Positions 5,965 through 6,136 of a stretch of 6,136 nucleotides of DNA are shown here, piece by piece (positions within the stretch are counted from its first letter, which is position 1; the number at the start of each line of letters is the position of its first letter). The notes below the pieces were generated by a model. The model did no database searches and was not told the DNA's origin. It saw only the letters and a list, made by a program, of their open reading frames with translations. The translations under genes and the position numbers were made by a program. This DNA comes from UBA285 sp049970695 (GTDB lineage: Archaea > Thermoproteota > Thermoprotei_A > Sulfolobales > Desulfurococcaceae), in assembly GCA_049970695.1 (NCBI GenBank), contig JBMFML010000024.1, positions 1 through 6,136 on the forward strand, written 5' to 3'.

Positions 5965-6136
5965 ATGGGTTGCGAGGGCTTAGTGAGGGTTTCAACGGGT
6001 GTTAGGGAGCTCGACGAGGTCCTCGGAGGAGGAGTGCCCAAGGACAGCTGGGTTGCGTTGTCCAGCGAGCTTGGAACGGGCGAGTCTATTATGTGAATGT
6101 GCTTCGCCTGGGTGTCCTCCTCGCCGGAGACCCCGC
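5965..6136 (+). pseudogene. KaiC/RAD55-type ATPase, N-terminal part, disrupted and cut by the window edge
   Basis: The frame from ATG 5965 (or GTG 5983, preceded by gaggg) reads VRVSTGVRELDEVLGGGVPK. This is the classic opening of KaiC/RecA-superfamily archaeal ATPases (STG...LDE.LGGGIP). It continues DSWVALSSELGTGESIM and stops at TGA 6094-6096. The Walker A should be GTGKS or GTGKT; here the invariant Lys is Glu. Good family-like sequence resumes in another frame from about 6084-6087: YYVNVLRLGVLLAGDP, matching the helix after the P-loop and the following strand. The gene therefore carries a frame break and an ATP-binding lesion within a few codons. Proteins of this family are ATPases often linked to signalling or DNA processes; the exact role is unknown. 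The family call for the N-terminus is good; the 3' part is outside the window unless the sequence at position 1 is its continuation. Confidence 0.65.
6126..6135 (+). repeat. 10-bp direct repeat shared with positions 1-10
   Basis: The string ggagaccccg occurs at 1-10 and at 6126-6135, coding GDP in the apparent KaiC frame at both places. The base after it differs (t at 11, c at 6136). Similar gagacc strings occur elsewhere (for example 503-508 and 941-946), so the match alone is not conclusive. Confidence 0.4.

Noticed and set aside
5721..6005. 94-codon plus frame starting with ATG
   Set aside because: Composition is Arg/Ser/Pro-rich with no hydrophobic core, it overlaps the hairpin cluster and runs into the KaiC-like frame; not listed as a gene.
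1..6136. CRISPR array, insertion sequence or transposase
   Set aside because: No regularly spaced repeats and no transposase or integrase motif in any frame I read; the 10-mer at the two ends is the only candidate insertion footprint.

Overview
The window looks like a piece of a hyperthermophilic archaeal chromosome, most likely from the Thermoproteota (crenarchaea; a Thermofilum- or Desulfurococcales-like organism is my guess, not proven). Reasons: GC-rich coding sequence, Arg written mainly as AGG/AGA and Ile often as ATA, GTG as the start codon of every intact gene, 4-base gene overlaps, AT-rich archaeal TATA-like boxes, and a Get3/ArsA-type ATPase beside small archaeal-looking proteins.

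Layout. (1) 1-1343: decayed or error-ridden coding DNA. Good-looking protein segments lie in all three plus-strand frames, joined by single-base shifts. The first ~335 bases may be the tail of a KaiC-like ATPase. From about 318 to 1343 there is a disrupted gene whose C-terminal part shows a PD-(D/E)XK nuclease signature. (2) 1344-1476: intergenic, with a promoter near 1413-1431. (3) 1477-3530: a two-gene unit, a 79-residue two-helix membrane protein overlapping by GTGA with a 605-residue CstA-family transporter. (4) 3531-3595: short intergenic region with a T-run/TATA-like box. (5) 3596-5522: a tight three-gene unit: a 99-residue helical protein, a cysteine-free Get3/ArsA-like ATPase, and a membrane-anchored protein whose soluble domain should face the cytoplasm. 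(6) 5523-5964: decayed DNA, holding a repeated FTKPKA coding segment, another coding remnant, a TATA-like box and a cluster of strong hairpins. (7) 5965-6136: the N-terminal part of a KaiC/RecA-type ATPase with a damaged Walker A motif and a frame break.

Function. The cstA unit probably imports peptides or small carboxylates such as pyruvate; the small overlapping gene may be a subunit or regulator. The three-gene unit is the most interesting part. A soluble ATPase related to tail-anchored-protein targeting factors is coupled to a small helical protein and to an N-out/C-in membrane protein. This could be an uncharacterised archaeal membrane-protein targeting or membrane-recruited ATPase system.

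The intact genes fill the middle and the broken ones lie on both flanks. The two window ends share the 10-mer ggagaccccg in what appears to be the same position of a KaiC-like gene. This suggests a duplication, an insertion into such a gene, or a contig-end/circularisation effect.
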